A DNA stretch of 64,000 nucleotides from the NCBI GenBank assembly GCA_037190485.1, contig JBBCJB010000017.1, positions 124,001 through 188,000 of the forward strand, read 5' to 3'. Every line of letters begins with the position of its first letter. Within the stretch, counting starts at the first letter, position 1. This DNA is from Parapedobacter sp037190485 (GTDB taxonomy: Bacteria > Bacteroidota > Bacteroidia > Sphingobacteriales > Sphingobacteriaceae). Both the position numbers and the translations under genes were made by a program. Positions 49,209 to 58,617 of this stretch are shown piece by piece. The notes below the pieces were generated by a model. That model saw only the letters and a program-made list of their open reading frames with translations, was not told the origin of the DNA and did not search any database.

Positions 49209-49430
49209 ATGTGTTATTTGACCATCATGCTGTTGGCCGGTATCGGCGGACAGGAAATGTTATTGATCGTTTTGGCTGTCTTGCTGCTCTTCGGCGGCAA
49301 GAAAATCCCGGAGTTGATGCGTGGTTTGGGACGAGGTGTCCGCGAATTCAAACAAGGACAGGCCGAAGAGCCCACACGGGCGGATACGCCGGGTGAATCG
49401 GCAAAGGATGCGGAGGGAATGTCGCGATGA
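49209..49430 (+). CDS. tatA: TatA/TatE-like twin-arginine translocase subunit
   Basis: A 73-residue (or 67 if starting at 49227) TatA-type protein. It has a short membrane helix (EMLLIVLAVLLLFGGKKIPEL, with the FGGKKIPEL hinge), an amphipathic helix (RGLGRGVREFK), and a polar tail. It would form the translocation pore with TatC, which is not in this window. The stop overlaps the start of the efflux outer-membrane gene by 4 bp, so it is in the same operon. Confidence 0.85.
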   Translation: MCYLTIMLLAGIGGQEMLLIVLAVLLLFGGKKIPELMRGLGRGVREFKQGQAEEPTRADTPGESAKDAEGMSR

Positions 49431-50731
49431 ACAGCTCACACTGCACGGTTGCGTGCTTGGTATTGCTTTGGTCTACGGTATTTTCCGTATTCGCGCAACC
49501 CAATACCGATACGTTGACCTTGAACCGCGCCGAAGCGGAAGCCTTGTTCCTGCAACGCAACCTGCCGCTTCTCGCCGGTAAGCTGGAAATCGACAAAGCC
49601 AAGGCGCAGGTCATCCAAGCCAAGCTTTGGCCCAACCCATCGATCAGCGTAGGCGAGATCAACTTCTGGGCAAACGCAGGGGCGGAATCGTCTGGGCGTT
49701 TGGTTGGCAATTGGGGCAACCATGCACAGGTGGCCGTAGCGGTCGAGCAGATCATCCAGACCGCGGGCAAGCGCAGGAAGTTGATCGCCGTCGAGCAGGT
49801 CGGTGTCGCCATTGCCGAGCAGGGGTTCGAAGACCTGTTGCGCAGCCTACGCGTAGAGCTCAACGTGCAGCTTGCGGGCCTGTCGGTCGCCCAGCAACGC
49901 GAGGCCGCTTACCAGCGGGTGTTGGTTGGCGTAGGCCGACTGGTTGCGGGCTACCAGCGCCAAGTGGAGCTGGGCAACGTGAGCCGGGCCGAATACATGC
50001 GCCTCAAGGCGTCGGAAATCGAGTTCCTGAAAGCGCTGGATGACGTCAAGCAAGATGTCCGTTCGGCGCAGGCGTCCCTCAAATCGTTGCTCGGGATTGC
50101 ACCCCAGCAGCCATTGCTCCTCGCCGACGAAGCGATAGCGCCAGTTACACCCGGCGCCATCGCCCGGTTGGATCCAGCAACCGTAGCCGATTGGGCGGCG
50201 CGGTTCAACGCCGAGTTGAAGGCCCTTGCCTTTACGGCCCAGCGGGCCGAACACCAACTCGCTTACGAACGGTCGCAACGCGTGCCCGATATCGAGGTGG
50301 GCGTCAATTACGATCGCGGGGGCAACATCATGCGCGACTTCGTAGGGATCGGTATATCCATGGACCTACCGTTCTTCAACCGCAACCAAGGCAACATCAA
50401 GGCGGCACAGTTTAACCTGCAACGCCAGCGCCTACTGGAGCGACATCGCCGTAACGAGGTAGAAAACGCGGCGATACAGGTGTTTGCCGAGTTGAAAGCT
50501 GCACTTACGCGGCGCGAGGCGATCGGCGAGGGTTATGTGGCCGACCTGGATGGCGTGTTGGCCGCATACCAGCGCAATTTCGCCGACCGGACCATCAGCC
50601 TGCTCGAATACCTGGATTTCCTGGAGGCGTACCTAGCGGTCAAAGACACCGTCCTGGAAACCGATAAGGAGGTGGTCGTGCAATACGAGACCTTGCGTTA
50701 CCACGTGGGAGACAACCTCCCAAAAGAATAA
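49427..50731 (+). CDS. TolC family outer-membrane factor of metal efflux (CusC/CzcC-like)
   Basis: A 434-residue exported protein (signal peptide ending VFAQ at about 25). Two OEP repeats are visible with long coiled helices: LNRAEAEALFLQRNLPLL, AKAQVIQAKLWPNPSIS, then QLAYERSQRVPDIEVGVNYD, and the final DFLEAYLAVKDTVLETD. It forms the outer-membrane duct of the RND pump encoded downstream. The ATG overlaps the tatA-like stop. Confidence 0.9.
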   Translation: MNSSHCTVACLVLLWSTVFSVFAQPNTDTLTLNRAEAEALFLQRNLPLLAGKLEIDKAKAQVIQAKLWPNPSISVGEINFWANAGAESSGRLVGNWGNHAQVAVAVEQIIQTAGKRRKLIAVEQVGVAIAEQGFEDLLRSLRVELNVQLAGLSVAQQREAAYQRVLVGVGRLVAGYQRQVELGNVSRAEYMRLKASEIEFLKALDDVKQDVRSAQASLKSLLGIAPQQPLLLADEAIAPVTPGAIARLDPATVADWAARFNAELKALAFTAQRAEHQLAYERSQRVPDIEVGVNYDRGGNIMRDFVGIGISMDLPFFNRNQGNIKAAQFNLQRQRLLERHRRNEVENAAIQVFAELKAALTRREAIGEGYVADLDGVLAAYQRNFADRTISLLEYLDFLEAYLAVKDTVLETDKEVVVQYETLRYHVGDNLPKE

Positions 50732-50750
50732 CAACCGAAAAAAGAAAATC

Positions 50751-51824
50751 ATGATAAAACGATATACATGGGTTGCGATATTGGCTGCACTGGGATGCAG
50801 CCCGCGCGAATCGGTGGTTTCCGAGGAACAATCGGGCTTCTGCCTCAGTGAAAGCCTGCGGAGCAAGTTGGTGGTGGATACCTTGTCATCCCGTGAGGTC
50901 ACGCAACACGTCACGCTTACGGGTGAGGTATCCTATCACCCCGACCAGGTCGTGCAGTTCGCCAGCCTTGTCGAGGGGGTGGTCGTGCAGGCCGATTTCG
51001 CCCTGGGCGATTACGTCAAGCAGGGGCAGGTGCTGGCTACACTCAAGAGCCCCGAATTGCACACCATGGTGGCCGAAAAGCGTGCCTTGGAGAGCGAACT
51101 GCGGTTGGCCAGCCGTGAATATGACGCAAAAAAGCGGCTCTACGAAGACGAGCTGGCGGCCGAAAAGGATCTCATCGGCGCCGAGACGGCCGTAGCGCGC
51201 ATCGAGGCCGAATTGGCCAACCTATCCGCTAACCTGGAGCTCTTCCGGCCAGCCGACCAGGGCACCTTCGCCTTGCGCGCTCCAGCCAGTGGCTATATCG
51301 TGGAGAAGAACATCAACCCCGGCATGCCGATCACCGAAGGCAGCCACCTGTTTACCGTTTCCGGGCTCGGCCAAGTGTGGGTCATGGCCAATGTGTATGC
51401 TACCGATGTCCAGTTCGTGCAGCAGGGAATGGCTGTAGAGATCCGGACGCTGTCGTATCCGGATGAAGTGTTCCACGGTAAGATATCGGCATTGCCCCAG
51501 GTATTCGACCAGACCGAGCGCGTGCTCAAGGCGCGTATCGTCATCGATAACGATGGCCTCAAGCTCAAACCTGGCATGTCGGCAGATATCGCGGTGGAGC
51601 GGCGAAGTGGCCAGCAAGCGGTGGCGTTGCCCGCCGACGCCGTCATTTTCGATGACAACCAGTATTTCGTGGTCGTTTACCGCGGCGATTGCGATCTACA
51701 GGTACGCCCGATCTCATTCATTACCCGAGACAATCAATGGTACTTCGTTTCCGAAGGGTTGCAAGCGGGCGAGGTCGTGGTGACGCAGGACCATTTGTTG
51801 ATTTACGAAAGGGTCAACCGATGA
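50751..51824 (+). CDS. RND efflux periplasmic adaptor (CusB/CzcB-like)
   Basis: A 357-residue adaptor with a lipoprotein signal (lipobox LAALGC near residue 16). It holds the barrel-sandwich domain (VVQADFALGDYVKQGQVLAT), a helical hairpin (about 100-160), and a beta-barrel with FALRAPASGYIVEKNINPGM and GLKLKPGMSADIAVE. It joins the RND pump to the outer-membrane factor. Its stop overlaps the pump start by 4 bp (ATGA). Confidence 0.92.
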   Translation: MIKRYTWVAILAALGCSPRESVVSEEQSGFCLSESLRSKLVVDTLSSREVTQHVTLTGEVSYHPDQVVQFASLVEGVVVQADFALGDYVKQGQVLATLKSPELHTMVAEKRALESELRLASREYDAKKRLYEDELAAEKDLIGAETAVARIEAELANLSANLELFRPADQGTFALRAPASGYIVEKNINPGMPITEGSHLFTVSGLGQVWVMANVYATDVQFVQQGMAVEIRTLSYPDEVFHGKISALPQVFDQTERVLKARIVIDNDGLKLKPGMSADIAVERRSGQQAVALPADAVIFDDNQYFVVVYRGDCDLQVRPISFITRDNQWYFVSEGLQAGEVVVTQDHLLIYERVNR

Positions 51825-54800
51825 ACCGTTTGGTGCAAGGCGTAGTTTCATTTGCGCTGAAAAATACGTTCATCGTCTTCTTTTTCACGGCACTGCTCTT
51901 GGCGGTCGGCGTATACGCCCTGGTACACACCCCCATCGAAGCCTACCCGGACGTTACCAATACGCGTGCGCGCATCATCACCCAATGGCCGGGCCGTAGC
52001 GCCGAAGAGGTGGAGAAATTCGTCACGCTGCCCATCTCCAAAGAAGTCAACACCATTCCGAAAAAGGCCGAAGTGCGCTCCATTTCGTTGTTCGGGCTAT
52101 CGGTGGTCACGATTATTTTCGAAGACGGGGTGGAAGACTTCTATGCTCAGCAATACGCTGCCAACCGGTTGCAGGGCGTAGATTTGCCGGATGGCGCCTC
52201 GGCCGATATCGAACCTCCTTCGGGGGCGACCGGCGAGATATTCCGCTACGTAGTCAAGAGCGACCTGCCCATCAAGGAAGTCACGGCCATCCACGATTGG
52301 GTCATCGAGCGCGAGCTGGTGGCCGTGCCGGGCGTCGCAGACGTGGTCAGCTTCGGTGGCGAGGAAAAGATCTACGAGATCAAGATCAACCCGACGGAAC
52401 TGGTGAACTACGACCTCTCCCCGTTGGATGTCTACGAGGCGGTGAGCAAGAGCAACATCAACGTGGGCGGCGATGTCATCCAGCGCGGCGACCAAGCCTA
52501 TGTGGTTCGCGGCGTCGGGCTGCTGGATAAGCTGGAAGACATCGAGAACATCCTAATCACGGTAAAGGGTTCTACGCCCATACTCGTCAAGCACGTGGCG
52601 CAGGTAGAGATCTCGGCCAAACCACGCTTGGGCCAAGTGGGGCTGCAAGACGACGACGACCTGGTGGAGGGGATTGTGATCATGTTGCGCGGCGAGAACC
52701 CGGGCGATGTCATCACCCGGTTGAAAGACAAAATCGCTGACCTGAATGACCGCATCCTGCCCGTCAACGTCAAGATCGAACCCTTCATCGATCGAACCGA
52801 ATTGGTCAATGCGACGGTGAGTACCGTGAGCAAGAACCTATTGGAGGGCATCGTGCTCGTCTCGGTCATCGTGTTCATTTTCCTGTTCAACTGGCGGACC
52901 ACGGTTATCGTGGCCTCGGTCATCCCGCTGTCGTTCCTGTTTGCCATCATCATGTTGCGCATCCAAGGGTTGCCCGCCAACCTGATCTCTATGGGCGCGC
53001 TCGATTTCGGGTTGTTGCTAGAGGGTACGTTGGTCATCGTCGAGACCGTATTCGTCGGCATGCGCAAACGGGCCGAGCTGGTGGGCATGGAGAAATTCAA
53101 CAGCTCCATCAAGCTCGGCATCATCAAGAAGAGCGTTGCCAGTGTGGCTACTTACGTATTCTTCGCGCAGGTAATCCTGATCGTGGCGCTACTACCCATC
53201 TTCTCCTTCCAGAAAGTGGAGGGCAAGATGTTTTCGCCATTGGCCTTCACGTTGGGGTATGCATTGCTGGGATCGTTGATCCTGAGCTTGACCTACGTGC
53301 CGGCCATGTGCAAGGCGTTGTTGCGGAAGAATATCCGCGAACGCGAAAACTTCATCTCCAAGGGGTTCCATGTCGGCGCCTATCGGCTCTTCAGCCTGAG
53401 CGCGAAACATGCGCGGCTTACGCTATTGGCATTCGTTGCATTGCTGGCCCTGTGTGTAGGCCGGTTCTTGTTTTACGGGACGGAATTCATCCCCAATCTC
53501 AACGAAGGCGCGCTGTACGTACGGGCCACATTGCCCAATAGCGTGAACCTGGATGAATCGGTGCGATTGGCCAAGGAAATGCGGCACAAGCTGCGCGCAT
53601 TCGACGAGGTCAAATTCGTGATGAGTCAAGCGGGCAGGCCCAACGACGGCACCGATCCCACCGGCTTTTTCAACATCGAGTTCCACATCCAGCTCTTCCC
53701 GGAGAACGAATGGAAGCGGTCTATCAAGAAAGATGCCCTGCTGGCCGAGATGCGGTCCGCGCTTGAAACCTATCCCGGCATCAACTTCGGCTTCAGCCAA
53801 CCCATCCAGGATAACGTGGAGGAATACGTAGCCGGGGTAAAGAGTTCCTTGGTGGTCAAGATCTTTGGCGACGACCTTTACGAGTTGGAGGAATACGCGG
53901 AGCAGGTCGAAAAAGCGCTGGCCACCGTACCGGGCATCACCGACCTGAACGTTTATAAGAACATCGGGTTGCCCGAACTCCGTATCCAGCTCCACGATCA
54001 CAAGATGGCGCGTTATGCCGTCAATACCGCCGATGTGCAGGCCGTGGTAGCCATGGCCATCGGCGGGCAGGCGGCGACGCAGTTTTACGAGAATGAGCGG
54101 ATTTTCGACGTCCGCTTGCGTTTCCAACGGGCTTATCGGGATGACGACGAAAAAATCGGAAACATCCTCATCCCGACGATGGATGGCAAGTCGGTGCCGC
54201 TCAAGGAGATTTCGACCATTGGCTTCCACACCGGCCCGGCGTTTATCTACCGCGAGGGCAGTAGCCGGTACATCGGCGTCGGCTTCAGCATCGAAGGAAG
54301 GGATCTGGGGGGCGCCATCGCCGAGGCCCAGCAAAAAGTGTCCGCATCGGTCAGCGTGCCAAAAACCAACAAAATCGAATGGGCTGGCGAATTCGAAAGC
54401 AAGGAGCGTGCTACCCGCCAGCTCGGGGTGGTCGTTCCGGTGGTGCTGATCCTGATCCTGTTCTTGCTGTACTTCAACTTCGGCAATTACCGGGATACGT
54501 TGGTGGCCGTGGGCGCCATCCCGTTCGCATTCATCGGCGGTTTCCTGTCGTTGTGGGTCACCGGTACGGTGTTCGGTATCTCGGCGGGTATCGGTTTCAT
54601 CATCCTGTTCGGGGTGAACACGATCAATGCCATCATCCTCATCGCGGTCATGAAAGAGAATCTGTTGCGCCGTAAGCTGCCTTTGAAGGAGGCCATCCGC
54701 AAGGGCGTGGATAGCCGGATACGGCCCATCGTGATGATTGCGCTCATGGGCTCGATGGGCCTGCTCCCCGCTGCGTTGTCTACGGGTATGGGGTCAGAGA

Positions 54801-54910
54801 TCCAGAAACCGTTGGCCATCATGATCGTGGGCGGGCTGCTGGTGTGCATGGTACTTTCGTTTACGGTGTTGCCACAACTCTTCCATTGGATGTATCGGCG
54901 AAAAACGTAA
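51821..54910 (+). CDS. heavy-metal efflux RND pump (CusA/CzcA family)
   Basis: A 1029-residue proton-driven inner-membrane pump with the usual 12 membrane helices. The N-terminal TYPI-like region reads IEAYPDVTNTRARIITQWPG. Helix 4 is SMGALDFGLLLEGTLVIVETVF: the acidic proton-relay positions are Asp, Glu and Glu, where the CzcA type has Asp, Asp and Glu. Metal identity (Cu/Ag or Zn/Co/Ni/Cd) cannot be fixed from this. The frame is open 44 codons upstream, but the ATGA overlap with the adaptor sets the start. Confidence 0.93.
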   Translation: MNRLVQGVVSFALKNTFIVFFFTALLLAVGVYALVHTPIEAYPDVTNTRARIITQWPGRSAEEVEKFVTLPISKEVNTIPKKAEVRSISLFGLSVVTIIFEDGVEDFYAQQYAANRLQGVDLPDGASADIEPPSGATGEIFRYVVKSDLPIKEVTAIHDWVIERELVAVPGVADVVSFGGEEKIYEIKINPTELVNYDLSPLDVYEAVSKSNINVGGDVIQRGDQAYVVRGVGLLDKLEDIENILITVKGSTPILVKHVAQVEISAKPRLGQVGLQDDDDLVEGIVIMLRGENPGDVITRLKDKIADLNDRILPVNVKIEPFIDRTELVNATVSTVSKNLLEGIVLVSVIVFIFLFNWRTTVIVASVIPLSFLFAIIMLRIQGLPANLISMGALDFGLLLEGTLVIVETVFVGMRKRAELVGMEKFNSSIKLGIIKKSVASVATYVFFAQVILIVALLPIFSFQKVEGKMFSPLAFTLGYALLGSLILSLTYVPAMCKALLRKNIRERENFISKGFHVGAYRLFSLSAKHARLTLLAFVALLALCVGRFLFYGTEFIPNLNEGALYVRATLPNSVNLDESVRLAKEMRHKLRAFDEVKFVMSQAGRPNDGTDPTGFFNIEFHIQLFPENEWKRSIKKDALLAEMRSALETYPGINFGFSQPIQDNVEEYVAGVKSSLVVKIFGDDLYELEEYAEQVEKALATVPGITDLNVYKNIGLPELRIQLHDHKMARYAVNTADVQAVVAMAIGGQAATQFYENERIFDVRLRFQRAYRDDDEKIGNILIPTMDGKSVPLKEISTIGFHTGPAFIYREGSSRYIGVGFSIEGRDLGGAIAEAQQKVSASVSVPKTNKIEWAGEFESKERATRQLGVVVPVVLILILFLLYFNFGNYRDTLVAVGAIPFAFIGGFLSLWVTGTVFGISAGIGFIILFGVNTINAIILIAVMKENLLRRKLPLKEAIRKGVDSRIRPIVMIALMGSMGLLPAALSTGMGSEIQKPLAIMIVGGLLVCMVLSFTVLPQLFHWMYRRKT

Positions 54911-55034
54911 TGTTGTCTCTTGTTTGATTGGTGTTTTTGGTTGACAAATAGATTGTTACGAATATTTCGTAAAATAAATTCGATTTCTTCGGCGATTTAC
55001 TATAATTTCGTAGAATTACTAAATAGTCGAATTT

Positions 55035-55907
55035 ATGTCTTGGAAGTTTTTGTTAATCGTCTGTTTTTGCACGAGGGGAATGGCGGCCGCCCATGCACAA
55101 TCCCAACCCAACGAACCGGCATTGGCCCGGATCATCTATGCATTCACTCATATCAATGACACCTTACAGCCCGATAAGCCGCATAAGGAGGAGATGGTGC
55201 TCTACATGGGCCAGTACGCATCGTACTACACCACGTTTGCCAACGAGCGCGTCAATCAGCAGGTCAAGAAGCAAATGGACGATCCGGCGTTCGACGGCAA
55301 TTTGACCATTACCGGAAGCGGGCGCACCATACGGGAGTCTTATCGCGCAAGGCCGGACCAACAGTCATTCAAACGGCTTTATAACCTGGCCGGGACGCAA
55401 TACCTCATCGATGAGCCCTATCCGCAAGTCGCTTGGGAAATAACCGACGAAACCCGCGAAATCGGCGGCTATCACGCACAGAAAGCCACCGCTCGTTTCA
55501 AAGGCCGCGATTATACCGCCTGGTTCACAGTCGACGTGCCGTTCCAAGGCGGACCTTGGAAACTCCTCGGGTTACCCGGCTTGGTCTTGGAGGCGGTAGA
55601 CGGCAGCGGACACGTGCTGTTCCAGTATGCGGAATTCGAAACCCTGCCGAAAACGGAAGTCACGGTCGGCGTGCCGGACCAGGCCATCCAAACGAATCGG
55701 AAGGCGCTCGATCGACTGATCGCTGCCCATAAAAAAGATCCGCAGGCCTTTATGAATGCGCGATCGAAGTCGGGAGCGCCGAGCGGCGGATCCGGTGGGG
55801 GCGGTCTTGGGAGCATCGACCCGTCGCGGATCAAGAGCATCAACGTGACGCGGGATAACTCGACGACGTCGTCGGTTGACAATAATCCGCTGGAACTGAC
55901 CGACTGA
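55035..55907 (+). CDS. GLPGLI family protein
   Basis: A 290-residue exported protein (signal ending AHAQ at about 22). The family signature is present as GPWKLLGLPGLVLEA at about residue 178. The region before it (TARFKGRDYTAWFTVDVPFQ) is typical. GLPGLI proteins are often encoded directly before a TonB receptor with a carboxypeptidase-like domain, as here (12 bp gap), and are thought to act at the cell surface or periplasm with it. The C-terminal tail is Gly/Ser-rich. A spacer of about 120 bp without clear promoter consensus precedes it. Confidence 0.93.
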   Translation: MSWKFLLIVCFCTRGMAAAHAQSQPNEPALARIIYAFTHINDTLQPDKPHKEEMVLYMGQYASYYTTFANERVNQQVKKQMDDPAFDGNLTITGSGRTIRESYRARPDQQSFKRLYNLAGTQYLIDEPYPQVAWEITDETREIGGYHAQKATARFKGRDYTAWFTVDVPFQGGPWKLLGLPGLVLEAVDGSGHVLFQYAEFETLPKTEVTVGVPDQAIQTNRKALDRLIAAHKKDPQAFMNARSKSGAPSGGSGGGGLGSIDPSRIKSINVTRDNSTTSSVDNNPLELTD

Positions 55908-55919
55908 TCGGAACCGCTT

Positions 55920-58595
55920 GTGTCACGCCTCCTCCTTCCGATGCTCATCGTACTCCATGTGCAATCCGTTGCCCAGGAGGGCGCCATCCATGGCAAGCTT
56001 ACCACGCAGGCAGGCCAGCCCGTTCCATACGCCAGTGTCACCGTGCGCACCGCGCAAGGCCGCGTGATGGCATTCAAGGCCAGCGACGCCTCGGGCGTGT
56101 ACGCCATCACGTTGCCCGCCACCGCCGTTCGCGACAGTCTCCGGCTGCACGTCAACCACCTCGGCTATGCCTCCATCGACCTGGCGCTCACTTCCGGGCG
56201 AGACCGTTACGACTTGGTGTTGGCCGAAAAAGCGATCGATCTCTCGGAAGTGGCCGTCAAAAGCCGCCCGCGCATCCGTTCGCAGGGCGATACGCTCACG
56301 TATGACGTCGGTTCATTCGCCGAGGCAGAAGACCGAAGCATCGGCGACGTGCTGCGGCGCATGCCGGGCATGGAAGTGAGCGAAAGCGGCCAAATCGCCT
56401 ACAATGGCCGGAATATAGCGCACTTCTACATCGACGGCGACGACCTGCTCGATGACAAATACAGCATCGGCACCAAAACCATCCCCCACGCGATGGTGCA
56501 AAAACTGGAAGTACTGCAAAACCACCAGCCGATCAAGGTGCTCAAAAACAAAGCGCTGAGCGACCGGGTGGCCATCAACCTGGTCATCAAAGACGAGGCG
56601 AAGCTGAAACTGACGGGACAGGCCAAGGTGGGCGTAGGCCTGCCCGGCCAATACGACGGGGAACTCAATACCATCCTGTTCAACAAGAAGTACAAGCTGC
56701 TGAATGTGGCCAAGACCAATAACATAGGCGAAGACCTTGCCGCCGATTTCACCTCGCACTCGCCGACGGATCGGCTCGCCGACGCGGGGAACGGCCGACC
56801 ACACGCGCTGCTCTCACCCGGAACCGCCGGTACGCCGGCCTTGCCCAAGCAACGGTACTACTTCAACAACTCGGGGTCGGTCAATGCCAACAACCTAGCC
56901 CACCTTTCCAATGGCTTGCAGCTAAGATCCAACATCAGGGGGCTCCTTGACCGCAATGTGCTGGAATACCGTACGCGCAGCGACCTCTACCTCGGCGCCG
57001 ATACCATCCGCTACACCGAGGAGCAGGATATCGGCAGCAAACCATTCCTCATGGACGTGAATTTCACGGCCATGGCCAACCAGGCATCGTACTATTTCAA
57101 GAACGCGCTGGCATTGGTGTATACCGACGAAACCGGGGCTTCCACCCTCCGCAGCAACGACTTGGATAGGCATCAGCGACTGCGCAACCGCATCCGCGAT
57201 TTCTCGAACACCATCGAATACACCCCTGCATTGCCGAGCGGCAACGTGCTAGACCTGTTTTGGTCCGTGAATCATTACAATCGGCCCCAGACCCTCACCG
57301 TCTCGCCCGGTATCCACGAAGACGTGCTGAATGCCGGTACCCCTTTCCTGCAAGCCAGCCAATTCGCCGAAACACCCACGTGGTTCAATCGCTTGTCGTT
57401 AGCGTATCGACTCCCGAAAGGCATCGTCGCGCAGCACTATCGGCTGGGCACGCTCAACGAATGGCAACAACTCCGGTCGGCCCTTCGCCTTACCCAGGCC
57501 GACGGCGCGGAAACACCCTACGCGGGCAGTGCCGACAACGCCCTCCGCTGGCACCGGCACCAGCTGTTCGCCGACGGAAGCTACGCGTACAAGCAAGGGC
57601 GCTGGGAGGCCACGGTGTCGCTGCCCATCGCGATGCAACGCATCCGGTACCGGGATGGTACGTTCGCCCTTGACGAATCGGATACGCGCCTGTTGTTCAA
57701 TCCCTCGTTCACGGCAAAACGCATGACCACCCGTGAAGACCACATCACCGTCAATTACCATTACGCTAACCAACTCGGTAACATCAACGGCGTTTTCCGC
57801 GGAGCGGTACTGGCCAACTACCGCAGCATCCAGGCCAATGACGCCCGCCTGCAAGCACGCAACAGCCACACCGTAGGGTTACGTTACCATTTCCAACGGG
57901 CCGTCAGCATGCTGTTCATGCATGCGGGCGTCACCTACGCGAAGTCGACGGCAAACACGATCGTTTCCAGCATCGTTACCGACGACATCGCCCGCACGGT
58001 CCTGCTCCCGTTTGACAATGACGTGAGCAGCGTCACGGCCAGCGGCGGCATCAGCAAGTTCATCTTTGCGCTCGGCGCCACGGCCAGCCTAAAGGCATCG
58101 TGGAGCGCCAGCCGATTCAACCAGCTGCTCAATGGCCAGACCCTCCCCTTCAGCAACCGACCCTTCTCGCTCCAGCCAAGCCTGGAAGCACGGCTATTCG
58201 GCAAGGTGCGTATCCATTACGACGGCTCCGGTACGTGGACGACCAGCCGACTCGTCAGGCAAGACGCCAGCGTACAGGTAGACGATCGTCAACTGCGCCA
58301 GTTTGATCAATCCGTTGGGGTTACCTATTCACCGTTCAAAAACACCTTCTTAAGGCTGAATGGCCGTCATCAGTACATCAACCAACCCGGCACGGCCGAT
58401 GTGCGCTACTTGTTTGCCGATGCCCATGCGCGCTACCGACTCGTCGATTGGCGCACCGACGTCGAATTGGATCTCAGCAACCTGACGGATATAACGGCTT
58501 ACGAAACCTATTCGCTCTCCGCCAATCATTTCGGCTACAACCATTACCGCTTGCGCGGGCGCATGGCCGTGCTGAAGCTCACTTTTAACCTCTGA
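55920..58595 (+). CDS. TonB-receptor-like outer-membrane protein with carboxypeptidase regulatory domain
   Basis: An 891-residue exported protein. Signal peptide (MLIVLHVQSVAQ), CarboxypepD_reg-like domain at about 22-115 (HGKLTTQAGQPVPYASVTV), a plug-like region (SIGDVLRRMPGMEVSESGQIAYN, HFYIDGDDLLDDKY) and a barrel to the end. The start is the GTG at 55920, or the ATG at 55941 that leaves a shorter signal. No SusD partner is present. The 12-bp gap after GLPGLI shows co-expression and supports a joint unit. Confidence 0.85.
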   Translation: MSRLLLPMLIVLHVQSVAQEGAIHGKLTTQAGQPVPYASVTVRTAQGRVMAFKASDASGVYAITLPATAVRDSLRLHVNHLGYASIDLALTSGRDRYDLVLAEKAIDLSEVAVKSRPRIRSQGDTLTYDVGSFAEAEDRSIGDVLRRMPGMEVSESGQIAYNGRNIAHFYIDGDDLLDDKYSIGTKTIPHAMVQKLEVLQNHQPIKVLKNKALSDRVAINLVIKDEAKLKLTGQAKVGVGLPGQYDGELNTILFNKKYKLLNVAKTNNIGEDLAADFTSHSPTDRLADAGNGRPHALLSPGTAGTPALPKQRYYFNNSGSVNANNLAHLSNGLQLRSNIRGLLDRNVLEYRTRSDLYLGADTIRYTEEQDIGSKPFLMDVNFTAMANQASYYFKNALALVYTDETGASTLRSNDLDRHQRLRNRIRDFSNTIEYTPALPSGNVLDLFWSVNHYNRPQTLTVSPGIHEDVLNAGTPFLQASQFAETPTWFNRLSLAYRLPKGIVAQHYRLGTLNEWQQLRSALRLTQADGAETPYAGSADNALRWHRHQLFADGSYAYKQGRWEATVSLPIAMQRIRYRDGTFALDESDTRLLFNPSFTAKRMTTREDHITVNYHYANQLGNINGVFRGAVLANYRSIQANDARLQARNSHTVGLRYHFQRAVSMLFMHAGVTYAKSTANTIVSSIVTDDIARTVLLPFDNDVSSVTASGGISKFIFALGATASLKASWSASRFNQLLNGQTLPFSNRPFSLQPSLEARLFGKVRIHYDGSGTWTTSRLVRQDASVQVDDRQLRQFDQSVGVTYSPFKNTFLRLNGRHQYINQPGTADVRYLFADAHARYRLVDWRTDVELDLSNLTDITAYETYSLSANHFGYNHYRLRGRMAVLKLTFNL

Positions 58596-58617
58596 TGCTT
58601 TTCGTTATGTTTGCATC

